In this document: positions 32,679 through 40,327 of the stretch, one piece after another | How positions within the stretch are numbered: the first letter of the stretch is position 1 | How the letters are laid out: each line of letters begins with the position of its first letter | Assembly (NCBI GenBank): GCA_020056715.1 | Contig: JAGVHG010000105.1 | Coordinates: 1-45,803, forward strand | Length of the DNA stretch: 45,803 nt | DNA from: Phycisphaerae bacterium | GTDB lineage: Bacteria; Planctomycetota; Phycisphaerae; UBA1845 | Direction of reading: 5' to 3' | Notes under the pieces: model-generated | The model's database searches: none | Seen by the model: the letters and a program-made list of their open reading frames with translations, nothing else | Told to the model about the DNA's origin: nothing | Made by a program: the position numbers and the translations under genes

Positions 32679-35525
32679 CTAGCGCTCAATTGACTTAGCC
32701 TCCGCCAGCACCTTGACTACCTCACCATGACCGTTCTTCTCTGCAATGCCCAAAGGCGTGTAGGGTTGTCCCGCGACGTTCGCGGTCAAATTTTTGTCCG
32801 CACCGGCGCCCACAAGAAGTTTTACCACCTCCGCATATCCCTTTTGCGATGCCCTAAACAACGGGGTACGTCCGTCGTCGATTTGAACATTAACTTCAGC
32901 GCCCTTTTCAAGCAAATACTTGACTATGTCGGCGTGCCCATTCTGAGCTGCCATGAACAGCGGCGTTGATACGACAGTCTTGTGTGTGGTGTGGACATCA
33001 GCTCCGGCCTTGAGCAACATAATCACAATTTCCGTGTGTCCATTCTCCGACGCAACGTACAGTGCTGTGACACCATTGACATTCTGGGCATCAAAATCGC
33101 CCCCCGCGCTAAGCAGCAGCTCTAGGATTGTCGGATAGCCTTCCTGCGACGCGATAAACAGTGAATTCGTTTCGTTCTTTTCGAATTTGGCATGCACATC
33201 AGCCCCTGCTGCCAAGAGCAACCTGACCACCTCAGCATGCCCTCTGCCTGATGCCATATACAGCGGAGTGCGGCCATCTGTGATGGCCGCATTTACGTCA
33301 GCCTTTGCTTCGAGCAGGAGTCTAACTACTTCGGTGTGTCCATACTGAGCTGCCATAAACAGCGGCGTGGAACCGACAGTCCTGTGTGTGGCGTGCACAT
33401 CAGCACCAGCCTTGAGCAACATCTTCACACTTTCCGTATGGCCTTCCTGTGATGCCAAGTACAACGGCGTCATGCCGTGTTTGTTGGCAGCGTCGACAAT
33501 GGCGTTCTCGGCAACAAGAAGCCGGGCAATCTCAATGTGCCCTTTCCATGCTGCTTGCAACAATGGGGTAGCGCCGTCCTTTCGGGGAATGCCGACATCC
33601 GCTTTTGCCGCTAACAGAAGGTTGACAATCTCTGTCCGGCCATACTCTGACGCCATAAACAACGTCGTAACGCCAAACTTGTTTCTCGCATTGACGTCGG
33701 CACCATCAGCAATCAATTCCCTAATCCTCGGTATGTCAGCCGTATCCAGAGACTCCGACATTCTCGCCAGTGCCTCGCTAGCACTTCCTGCCTTCGTATT
33801 CGATGAAGCCTTGCTATCCGTAACGACCGGATCGCCCCACAAATCATCCGCGCACTTCGCCCGATTGTTTGGATTCTCTCTATAGCAACTTAGTACTGAT
33901 TCTACTTTCTCTTTGTCCTTGACGGCTTGTTGGCTCAATCCTTCGTAGCTCAGCATTACTTGTTTGATTTCTTCGGGATCATTTGGCGAAAACGAAGTCG
34001 CCGATGTACCGACACCGTACCCAGTTTGAGAATAGCTGTAGGCATAGGGAGTGCTACCATGTTTGTCCATATAGCGATTATGTCCAGCCATGTAGTTTGA
34101 ATAACCCGATATGCCTGTGTTCGATTTTACGGCGTACTTCATCGCAGACATTTCGGCATGAGTCTTCGATACTTGCTGCGCTTGGTATTGAGCTTGGTAT
34201 TGGCTTCCTGCAGCAGCCATTCCCTGTAGGAGGGATACTCCGACACCCTTAAAGAAATTACCGACCTTCACATTGGTGAGTTTTCTCTTGAACTCTTTGC
34301 GCATCTCGTCGTAAGCAACACTTGCCTGGTCGAATAGCCCCATTGCGATTTGATAAGATTGTGTTGCATCTTCGAACAGGGCTTCCTCGTGAAACATCCG
34401 TCCTTTCAGGGCATAAGTCGATGCTGATGTGGATGACTCTTCCCCAGACGACGTGACCTTCGCGATCTTTGATCCCTTATTAATCAGGTACCGGGCAGCC
34501 GCTTCATGCTTGTTTAAGACGGCATAATACAGGGGATGATGCCCAGCGTTGTCAACGTCTTGAATGTCCAAGCCGTTTGCCAAGAACAGGTCAATGATGT
34601 TTAATGTTCCGCGCATTGCAGAAAAATGAAGCGGCGAGAGTCCATCTTCCTTCTTGACCTTCGGATCGTAACCCTTTTGTAGTAACGAAGTGATGAATTC
34701 GGCATCATCGGAAACAATTGAAAGCTCAAAGACCGCTCTTGGGTCGAGCATACGCGACTGATGAGGAAGTATTTTCTTTGCAATGTTCCATTGCCTGGTT
34801 CTGAGAGCCGCCAGCAGGGGTAGTTTGTCGAGGCGTTCAGGACTGTTAGGATTGGCATTATTCCTTAGGAGAAGGGCAACCGCTTCGGCGTTTCTTTCAC
34901 GAACCGCAAGATACAGGGCAGTATCATCCTCTTTGGATACAATGGTGGTGTCAGCTCCTTCGGCGAGAAGTAGAGGTATGATTGCGTCATTGCTCTTTGA
35001 AACAGCTCGCATGAGCGGAGTCCAGCCGCTAGTGGTCTGAGAATTGACGGCTGCGCCATTTTCAACAAGAAACCTGGCGATCGGCGCATTCTTGATGTTG
35101 AGAAATTTCTCGGTCGGAGAATTCTCGGTGTATTGAAGTGATATGTATAATGGAGTCTCTCCGTTGGATAGCTTCGCATTGATATCATTTCCTTCGCGGA
35201 GAAAAATGGAAATGATGTCGGCATTGATTCTCTTTGCTAGAACAGCCTGATGAATCGGCAATTGTTGAAGCTCGGTCTTCGCTCCAATATTTGCATCCGC
35301 ACCTGCGGCGAGCAATACCTTGACAGCCTCCATATCACTGCGCTCAGCCGCCAAATGGAGAGCAGTAAAGCCAGATTTGTTGAACCTGTTTAGCCCTTTC
35401 CCTTTTTCAGCTAACTTGCAAAGATGCTCATAGTTGCCTTCCAAAACGGCTTTATGAAGGGCGGGATCTGCGGCACAACCTCCCAGAGTGATCGATAGAC
35501 CCAGATGTATGACAGTCATTCTCAT
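32679..35525 (-). CDS. Ankyrin-repeat lipoprotein
   Basis: 948 residues. The short leader has lipobox LGGC (C17). Residues about 20-355 hold the first block of ankyrin repeats (GFTALHLAAERSDMEAVKVLLAAGADANIG and successors). The middle (about 360-590) is not ankyrin: helical DATQSYQIAMGLFDQASVAYDEM, a Q/A-rich stretch, a Gly/Tyr/Ser-rich stretch and CYRENPNNRAKCADDLWGD. A second block (about 590-940) has ten or eleven canonical repeats (TPLxxASxxGHTEVVKLLLxAGADVN). Ankyrin arrays bind proteins; the partner is unknown. Base composition is visibly more AT-rich than its neighbours and codon choice differs, suggesting a later arrival. A ribosome-binding site (AAGGAAG) lies upstream of the ATG. 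Confidence 0.9.
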   Translation of the reverse strand: MRMTVIHLGLSITLGGCAADPALHKAVLEGNYEHLCKLAEKGKGLNRFNKSGFTALHLAAERSDMEAVKVLLAAGADANIGAKTELQQLPIHQAVLAKRINADIISIFLREGNDINAKLSNGETPLYISLQYTENSPTEKFLNIKNAPIARFLVENGAAVNSQTTSGWTPLMRAVSKSNDAIIPLLLAEGADTTIVSKEDDTALYLAVRERNAEAVALLLRNNANPNSPERLDKLPLLAALRTRQWNIAKKILPHQSRMLDPRAVFELSIVSDDAEFITSLLQKGYDPKVKKEDGLSPLHFSAMRGTLNIIDLFLANGLDIQDVDNAGHHPLYYAVLNKHEAAARYLINKGSKIAKVTSSGEESSTSASTYALKGRMFHEEALFEDATQSYQIAMGLFDQASVAYDEMRKEFKRKLTNVKVGNFFKGVGVSLLQGMAAAGSQYQAQYQAQQVSKTHAEMSAMKYAVKSNTGISGYSNYMAGHNRYMDKHGSTPYAYSYSQTGYGVGTSATSFSPNDPEEIKQVMLSYEGLSQQAVKDKEKVESVLSCYRENPNNRAKCADDLWGDPVVTDSKASSNTKAGSASEALARMSESLDTADIPRIRELIADGADVNARNKFGVTTLFMASEYGRTEIVNLLLAAKADVGIPRKDGATPLLQAAWKGHIEIARLLVAENAIVDAANKHGMTPLYLASQEGHTESVKMLLKAGADVHATHRTVGSTPLFMAAQYGHTEVVRLLLEAKADVNAAITDGRTPLYMASGRGHAEVVRLLLAAGADVHAKFEKNETNSLFIASQEGYPTILELLLSAGGDFDAQNVNGVTALYVASENGHTEIVIMLLKAGADVHTTHKTVVSTPLFMAAQNGHADIVKYLLEKGAEVNVQIDDGRTPLFRASQKGYAEVVKLLVGAGADKNLTANVAGQPYTPLGIAEKNGHGEVVKVLAEAKSIER

Positions 35526-35765
35526 GCATGATGTCGACTTCCTTGTCGTCTCCCTAATCGTTTAGCGGGCATTTCCCAAATGGCCCTCGCCGGCACGAAG
35601 CTGGCAATCCAACCAACCATCGTACTCAAATTAAGCCCAGGTTCAAAGGCGTTTTCCGAGCTTGACGCCTCTATCACGACTATTTTCGCACCGTTTACGA
35701 GCGGGGCGATCAAGCAATGCTTTACAGGAGCGGACGATGGCTCCCTTTGCGCGTACCATCGCCGC
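35526..35765. other. Short intergenic region downstream of carA
   Basis: No supported gene. A 63-codon minus-strand frame (35522-35713) overlaps the start of the ankyrin gene and resembles nothing I know. Confidence 0.4.
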
Positions 35766-37064
35766 TCACCGTCGGTTTTGCAGCGCCGTTTGGGCGGCGG
35801 CCATGTCTTCGCCGGTCGGGGCGCGGCCTTTGGACATCATCGTCGCGAAGCAGTCGAAGAGGTAAGTCGCATCGTGCGGGCCGGGACTGGCTTCGGGATG
35901 GTATTGCACCGCCAGGATCGGCCAGTCCTTGTGCACAAATCCCTCCAATGTCTTGTCGTTGAGATTCATGTGCGTAGGCACCCCGCCGACCGATTCGAGA
36001 GAGTCCGTGGACACGGCGAAGCCGTGGTTTTGCGAAGTGATTTCCACACGTCCCGTGGTCAGGTTGCGGACGGGTTGGTTGGCCCCGCGATGGCCGAACT
36101 TGAGTTTGAAGGTTTCCGCACCCAAGGCCAGTCCGAGCAACTGATGGCCAAGGCAAATGCCGAAGATCGGCACCTTGCCCATGATTCCTTTGAGCATATC
36201 GATCGCGTAGTGAACGGCAGCCGGATCGCCGGGACCGTTGCTGACGAACACGCCGTCGGGCTTGTCCATCAGAACTTCCTCCGCCGTCAGCGTGGGGGGC
36301 ACGACCCGGACCGTGCAGCCGGTGTCCACCAGATGCCGCAGGATGTTACGCTTCATGCCGCAGTCAACGGCCACCACATGATGATTGTCGATTTTCGATT
36401 GTCGATTGTCGATTGGCGACCCCCCTTCGTCCCCCCTTGCCAAGGGGGGAAATAGGCCTTCGTCCCCCCTTGATAAGGGGGGAAATAGGGGGGTTACTCC
36501 CTCGGTCCAGACGCTGCAATCGTGCGGGGCGACGACCTTGACCAGGTCGGCGCCGGCCATCGACGGCGATTCTCGCGCCAGACGAACGCACTCCGCGTAG
36601 CCCTCGATCTGCGTGGTAATGACCCCGCGCATGGCCCCGTCGACGCGCAGTCTTATGGTCAGCGCCCGCGTATCGACGCCTTCAATGCCGATGATGTTGT
36701 TTTGGGCGAGGTATTCGTCGAGGCCCAGCGTCGCTCGATAGTTGCTGTGCCGTCGGGCGAGTTCCTTAATCACGAACCCCGCCACATGGGGCCTCGAGGA
36801 CTCGACATCTTCGGCGTTGATTCCGTAGTTGCCGATGTGCGGAGAGGTCATGGTGACGATCTGGCCGCAGTAAGACGGGTCGGTCAGGATTTCCTGGTAG
36901 CCGGTCATCGAGGTGTTGAAGACCACCTCCCCGGTTTGCGTTCCCTCGCCTCCGAAGTGCGTTCCGATCAGGACCGTTCCATCTTCTAGGGCAAGAATGC
37001 AACGCTTGGGTTCGCGGAAGTCGGCCACGACCTCAGCGTATTCATCGGACGCGATGATGTCCAA
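35766..37064 (-). CDS. carA: Carbamoyl-phosphate synthase small subunit, with repeat-derived insert
   Basis: 432 residues, TTG start at 37064. It supplies ammonia from glutamine to CarB for carbamoyl phosphate (arginine and pyrimidine synthesis). The N-terminal domain has LALEDGTVLIGTHFG, NTSMTGYQEILTDPSYCGQIV, HIGNYGIN and GIEGVDTRALTIRLR. The glutaminase domain has FVSNGPGDP, the nucleophile C304 in GICLGHQ, and H389/E391 in QYHPEASPG. About 38 residues (191-228, with FPPLSRGDEG, FPPLARGDEG and NRQSKIDN) have no counterpart in the family. They come from palindromic and tandem repeats sitting exactly in the linker before VVAVDCGMKRN. No carB is present in the window. Confidence 0.95.
   Translation of the reverse strand: MDIIASDEYAEVVADFREPKRCILALEDGTVLIGTHFGGEGTQTGEVVFNTSMTGYQEILTDPSYCGQIVTMTSPHIGNYGINAEDVESSRPHVAGFVIKELARRHSNYRATLGLDEYLAQNNIIGIEGVDTRALTIRLRVDGAMRGVITTQIEGYAECVRLARESPSMAGADLVKVVAPHDCSVWTEGVTPLFPPLSRGDEGLFPPLARGDEGGSPIDNRQSKIDNHHVVAVDCGMKRNILRHLVDTGCTVRVVPPTLTAEEVLMDKPDGVFVSNGPGDPAAVHYAIDMLKGIMGKVPIFGICLGHQLLGLALGAETFKLKFGHRGANQPVRNLTTGRVEITSQNHGFAVSTDSLESVGGVPTHMNLNDKTLEGFVHKDWPILAVQYHPEASPGPHDATYLFDCFATMMSKGRAPTGEDMAAAQTALQNRR
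36383..36416. repeat. TCGATT tandem repeat in carA
   Basis: Imperfect GATTGTC/TCGATT units read on the minus strand as PIDNRQSKIDN. Confidence 0.8.
36431..36449. repeat. CCCCCCTTG/CAAGGGGGG palindrome in carA (unit 1)
   Basis: Nine-base perfect arms around a single C. Part of a direct repeat with 36464-36482; read on the minus strand as FPPLARGDEG. Confidence 0.85.
36464..36482. repeat. CCCCCCTT/AAGGGGGG palindrome in carA (unit 2)
   Basis: Eight-base perfect arms around GAT. The second unit, read as FPPLSRGDEG. Confidence 0.85.
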
Positions 37065-37095
37065 CGCGACGAGATGCGATCGCCAACGCGGCGGA

Positions 37096-37182
37096 TCAAC
37101 AAAGCGCCGCGTAGGTTAAGACCGTCAGGAGGACGATCTTGATCTTCCGCCGAAAGAACCCGTAGGCGATTGAGAGACTCAC
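37096..37182 (-). CDS. Possible 28-residue membrane peptide upstream of carA
   Basis: GTG at 37182 is preceded by a purine-rich GGAGGGGAAGG. The peptide is SLSIAYGFFRRKIKIVLLTV, then LTYAALC: a basic start followed by one hydrophobic helix. It ends 32 bp before carA. It is too short for composition tests, but the ribosome-binding site is better than that of carA. Confidence 0.35.
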   Translation of the reverse strand: MSLSIAYGFFRRKIKIVLLTVLTYAALC

Positions 37183-37347
37183 GGCCCTTCCCCTCCGTCA
37201 ACCCTGCGATGCGCCGGACCAAAGGCGCCATCGTAGGAAATCATAGGCAATCAGTGGGAAAAAGTCTGCGGCCGGGTGTCCCAGATCCTTTGGACCCGAG
37301 GGAGACCGTGATTTGCGCTCGGCGACAGGCCCACGATCATCGCCTCC

Positions 37348-37368
37348 CCCACCTCCAAAGGAGGTGGG
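37348..37368. repeat. Intergenic palindrome CCCACCTCC/GGAGGTGGG
   Basis: Nine-base perfect arms around AAA, no T-run. Confidence 0.75.
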
Positions 37369-37399
37369 CCACCCACCAAGCCCGGCGCAGATAGGTGCC

Positions 37400-37428
37400 G
37401 GCATGGCGGCGCTGCACTTGGCCATGCC
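37400..37428. repeat. Intergenic inverted repeat GGCATGGC/GCCATGCC
   Basis: Eight-base perfect arms with a 13-base loop. Confidence 0.65.
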
Positions 37429-37632
37429 ACCCAACGCCGCCCACTTGCGGGTCCGATAGTCCCTGGTAGGCTTCCTAGGAATGCCGGTTAGGCAGCGTAT
37501 GTAGCAGGTAACTTAAACCAGGCGTGGTCGAGGAACCGATAACTTGTTGGCGGGAACGTCAAAAGTGCTTGTGGGGACGGGCTTTACGGAATGTGGCCGA
37601 GTGACGGTGACGTCTGAGTATCGATCGCCGCC

Positions 37633-37653
37633 CGGCTCACGGGCCGGTCGGCT
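37633..37653. repeat. Dispersed repeat CTCACGGG, copy 1
   Basis: 18 of 21 bases match 40265-40285 downstream of the exosortase gene. Confidence 0.6.
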
Positions 37654-37669
37654 GACTCGAGGCTCTTAC

Positions 37670-39325
37670 ATGCTTCCCAGAGCGAACGGAGCCTTTCGCA
37701 ATCGGTTGCGGTCAATCCCTCGCCGGCGTTTCCTCGCCGCACCGCTCAAGGTCACTACGGCTGACGTCGTCGTTTTCGGACTGCTGGTCGCCGCGATGAC
37801 GACGGCCGGGTGCAATTCCATCCTAAACGGCTGGCTGGACCCCACCACCCTCGGCAACTTTGACCGTACCTCAACCAGCGAAATCCGCACCTCCCTGACG
37901 CTCGACGATTCGCCAACGGGAATCCCGGGCGCCGTCCCTCCCTCGATGGATGACCTTCGCATGGTGATGGTGGAGTACCCCATTTCCCCCGGCGACACCC
38001 TCGCGGTGGAGATCAACGAACTACGTCAGCGGCAGGTGCCCTACCAAATCCAGGCCCAGGTCGCGTTGGCGGGATATGTGAATCTGCCCGTCGTCGGTCG
38101 GGTACCGGCGGCGGGACTGACTGTGCCGGAGTTTGAGGATGCCTTGGCCGAGGCGCTGCGGAGCCGGAATGTTCTGCTCGACCCGGAGGTCACGGTCAAC
38201 CCGCTGTTCTTGCAGAAAGCGACTTACTCGATCTTCGGCGTCGGGGTGAGTGCGTCGGCCAATTCGCCTCTGCGGGCCGGCACCTTCCCCATCCGACACC
38301 CCGATCTTCGGTTGCTCGAAGCGATCAACCAGGTCGGCGGACTGAACGAGTTCGTCACGGAGATTTATGTCTTCCGCTATGAGGACCCGCCGGCCCCGGT
38401 GCGAGATTTGAACCTCGCACCAGTTCCTTTGAACGCACCGTCAGGCGATGCCGGTGCGAGATCGGAATCTCGCACCAGGGAGGGATTGGAACCTCGCGCC
38501 AGTTCTGGCGCATCGGCGAAGCAGGAACTCCTCGACGCCGTGGCGCCGGAGCCGAAAGGGAAAGCGGAAACTGGTGCGAGATTCCAATCTCGCACCAGCA
38601 TCGACGACATCCCCGAATCGTTGGAACCCGACCCGACGCAGCCGTACATCTACGTGAATAAAGAGTTCGTGCCCAATCCGACCTATGTCGGCGCGCACGG
38701 TGAAACTGCGACCGCTCCGCCGGAGATTCCGCCGTTCGATACCGCGGCGCCTGCGGTCAACTGGTCGCGGATTGCGGGTGACACTTCGTATCGCGTGCTG
38801 CTCATCCCGGCGGAGGCCCTGCGATCCGGCGATCCCGACGCGAACATTTTCATCCGCGCCGGCGATGTGATTCGGATCGCCAGCGGAGAGGTCGGCGTAT
38901 ATTACGTCATGGGTCAGGTTGGTCGCGTAGGGACCTTCGCGTTCAACGCCGAACCGATCACGCTCAAGGCGGCGATCGCGGCGGCGGGGGGGTTGTCGTC
39001 GCTCGCTTGGCCTGACCGCTGCACCGTTTACCGTCGATTAGGCCAACGCGAGCAGATGATCCAGGTGAACCTCGATCGCATCTTCGCCGGACTCGACCCC
39101 GACTTTACCATCAAGCGCGGCGATATCATCAACGTCGGCACGCACCCGTTCGCTCCCTTCCTGGAGCGGATTCGCGGTCTGACTTTGCCCAACCCGGTGA
39201 GCAACGTGGGGTACAGCTTTACCTACGCCCGGAACTTTGCGGATGTGGACTCGTTTTCCGTGAAACAGAATCCAGCCGACAAACCGAAAACGTTTCCGAA
39301 TCTGTTTCCCTCTACGTCAAATTGA
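37670..39325 (+). CDS. Wza-like polysaccharide export lipoprotein with four palindrome-derived inserts
   Basis: 551 residues from ATG 37670 (GAGG upstream). The lipobox TTAGC puts the lipidated Cys at 48. Residues about 105-180 are the polysaccharide biosynthesis/export domain (YPISPGDTLAVEI, GYVNLPVVGRVPAAGLTVPEFE). SLBB-like beta-grasp domains follow (IFGVGVSA..., LRLLEAINQVGGLNEFV, YYVMGQVGRVGTF and LKAAIAAAGGLSSLAWPD). The protein forms the outer-membrane or periplasmic channel of exopolysaccharide secretion. Residues about 243-310, between the SLBB domains, are made largely of four palindromic repeats in two frames, joined by low-complexity linkers. It is the first gene of the export/exosortase operon and ends 6 bp before the exosortase start. 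Confidence 0.9.
   Translation: MLPRANGAFRNRLRSIPRRRFLAAPLKVTTADVVVFGLLVAAMTTAGCNSILNGWLDPTTLGNFDRTSTSEIRTSLTLDDSPTGIPGAVPPSMDDLRMVMVEYPISPGDTLAVEINELRQRQVPYQIQAQVALAGYVNLPVVGRVPAAGLTVPEFEDALAEALRSRNVLLDPEVTVNPLFLQKATYSIFGVGVSASANSPLRAGTFPIRHPDLRLLEAINQVGGLNEFVTEIYVFRYEDPPAPVRDLNLAPVPLNAPSGDAGARSESRTREGLEPRASSGASAKQELLDAVAPEPKGKAETGARFQSRTSIDDIPESLEPDPTQPYIYVNKEFVPNPTYVGAHGETATAPPEIPPFDTAAPAVNWSRIAGDTSYRVLLIPAEALRSGDPDANIFIRAGDVIRIASGEVGVYYVMGQVGRVGTFAFNAEPITLKAAIAAAGGLSSLAWPDRCTVYRRLGQREQMIQVNLDRIFAGLDPDFTIKRGDIINVGTHPFAPFLERIRGLTLPNPVSNVGYSFTYARNFADVDSFSVKQNPADKPKTFPNLFPSTSN
38398..38421. repeat. In-frame palindromic element, copy 8 (wza-like)
   Basis: GGTGCGAG...CTCGCACC with a drifted centre; read as VRDLNLAP. 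Confidence 0.85.
38453..38476. repeat. In-frame palindromic element, copy 9 (wza-like)
   Basis: Perfect arms GGTGCGAGAT / ATCTCGCACC around CGGA; read as GARSESRTR. Confidence 0.9.
38480..38502. repeat. Degenerate in-frame palindromic element, copy 10 (wza-like)
   Basis: The right arm is present (ACCTCGCGCC) and the left arm eroded (GGGATTGGA). Read as GLEPRASS, immediately after copy 9. Confidence 0.6.
38571..38598. repeat. In-frame palindromic element, copy 11 (wza-like)
   Basis: Full 28-bp perfect form with CC at the centre; read as TGARFQSRTS. Confidence 0.92.
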
Positions 39326-39331
39326 GCGGGC

Positions 39332-40252
39332 ATGAACGTCGCCGAAGCCAAATGGATCCCGCAGTCGCCGTCCTGGACGGGTTCCATCTCGTCCGTGGCA
39401 CAGATACGGATCGCCGTCGTCGCGGCGTTGGTTCTCGCGGCCTATTGGGGGCCGATCCGATACTACCTTGTTGGTCAATGGATCACCGATGGTAATTGGT
39501 CGCATGGATGGCTGATCCCGTTGTTCAGTGTGTACTTCCTGGTGACGCGGCGCGAAGAACTCGCCCGCTGCGTGCCGAAGCCCAATTATCTCGGGGCGGT
39601 GATCCTCGCGTTCTCCTTGGCGGCGTATTTTTGGAGCGCTTGGCGGGCGCGGATGGCCTATCCTCAGTCTCTGTCGCTGGTGGGAACCATTTTCGGCGCC
39701 ACGCTGTTGCTGGGCGGTTGGAGCGTCATGCGGGTCGCGTGGTTTCCGATCGCGTTCTTGTTCTTTGCGATTCCGCTGCCTAAGTCGCTGTATGTGGAAT
39801 TGACGCGGCCGCTAAGGGAGCTGGCGTCAACGGCGGCCGCCGCGGTGATGCCGCTGTTCGTACCGGGATTGCACACCCAGGCCCAGGCCGTGGTGATCGA
39901 CTACGTACGCCCGGGCATGGCTCCGGGACAATTAAACGTCGAAGAGGCGTGCAGCGGGATGCGCTTAATGATGGCGTTCGTCACCCTCGGCGTGGCCATG
40001 GCTTACCTCGGCGATCGACCGCTCTGGCAGCGGGTCATCATGGTGGCGAGCTGTCTGCCGATCGCCGTCCTGTGCAACGCCGTTCGTGTAACCATTACGG
40101 GTCTATTGACCATCACCGGCCACGCGGAGTACGCCCAGGGGACTCCGCATCAGCTCCTGGGCATGGCGATGTTGCTCATCGCCCTGGGATGCTTTTCGTT
40201 GATCGGATACGTATTAAGCCATCTGTTCGTCGAAGCGGAGATTGCTGCTTGA
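39332..40252 (+). CDS. Exosortase
   Basis: 306 residues, about eight membrane helices. The exosortase/archaeosortase catalytic triad is visible: C207 in EEACSGMRL, R252 in NAVRVT and H273 in GTPHQLLG. Exosortases cut and transfer surface proteins carrying PEP-CTERM-type tails, and are encoded with exopolysaccharide genes as here. The N-terminal SHGWLIPLFSVYFLVTRREE is also typical. It lacks the EpsI (DUF3485) domain often fused or adjacent, and no PEP-CTERM substrate is seen in the window. It lies 6 bp after the export lipoprotein gene. Confidence 0.93.
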   Translation: MNVAEAKWIPQSPSWTGSISSVAQIRIAVVAALVLAAYWGPIRYYLVGQWITDGNWSHGWLIPLFSVYFLVTRREELARCVPKPNYLGAVILAFSLAAYFWSAWRARMAYPQSLSLVGTIFGATLLLGGWSVMRVAWFPIAFLFFAIPLPKSLYVELTRPLRELASTAAAAVMPLFVPGLHTQAQAVVIDYVRPGMAPGQLNVEEACSGMRLMMAFVTLGVAMAYLGDRPLWQRVIMVASCLPIAVLCNAVRVTITGLLTITGHAEYAQGTPHQLLGMAMLLIALGCFSLIGYVLSHLFVEAEIAA

Positions 40253-40258
40253 GACCTC

Positions 40259-40284
40259 GCCGAACGACTCACGGGTCGTTCGGC
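40259..40284. repeat. Inverted repeat after the exosortase gene
   Basis: GCCGAACGAC, TCACGG, GTCGTTCGGC: ten-base perfect arms. Its right part recurs at 37633-37653. It is followed by a GACGCCG-CGG-CGGCGTC palindrome. No T-run, so probably a dispersed repeat rather than a terminator. Confidence 0.7.
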
Positions 40285-40327
40285 TAAAGGGCGGACGCCG
40301 CGGCGGCGTCGGCGGGAAGCTGAGGAA

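Larger units (their letters stand above)
37183..37669. other. Repeat-rich intergenic region between carA and the export operon
   Basis: Divergent spacer. It holds three dispersed repeats (37348-37368, 37400-37428, 37633-37653). The open frame of the wza-like gene reaches back to 37544, but nothing there resembles coding sequence. Confidence 0.5.

Noticed and set aside
36566-36592. Another copy of the in-frame palindrome in carA (ATTCTCGCGCCAG)
   Set aside because: The residues there (ARESPSMAGADLV) are the normal conserved CarA sequence, and the left arm is missing.
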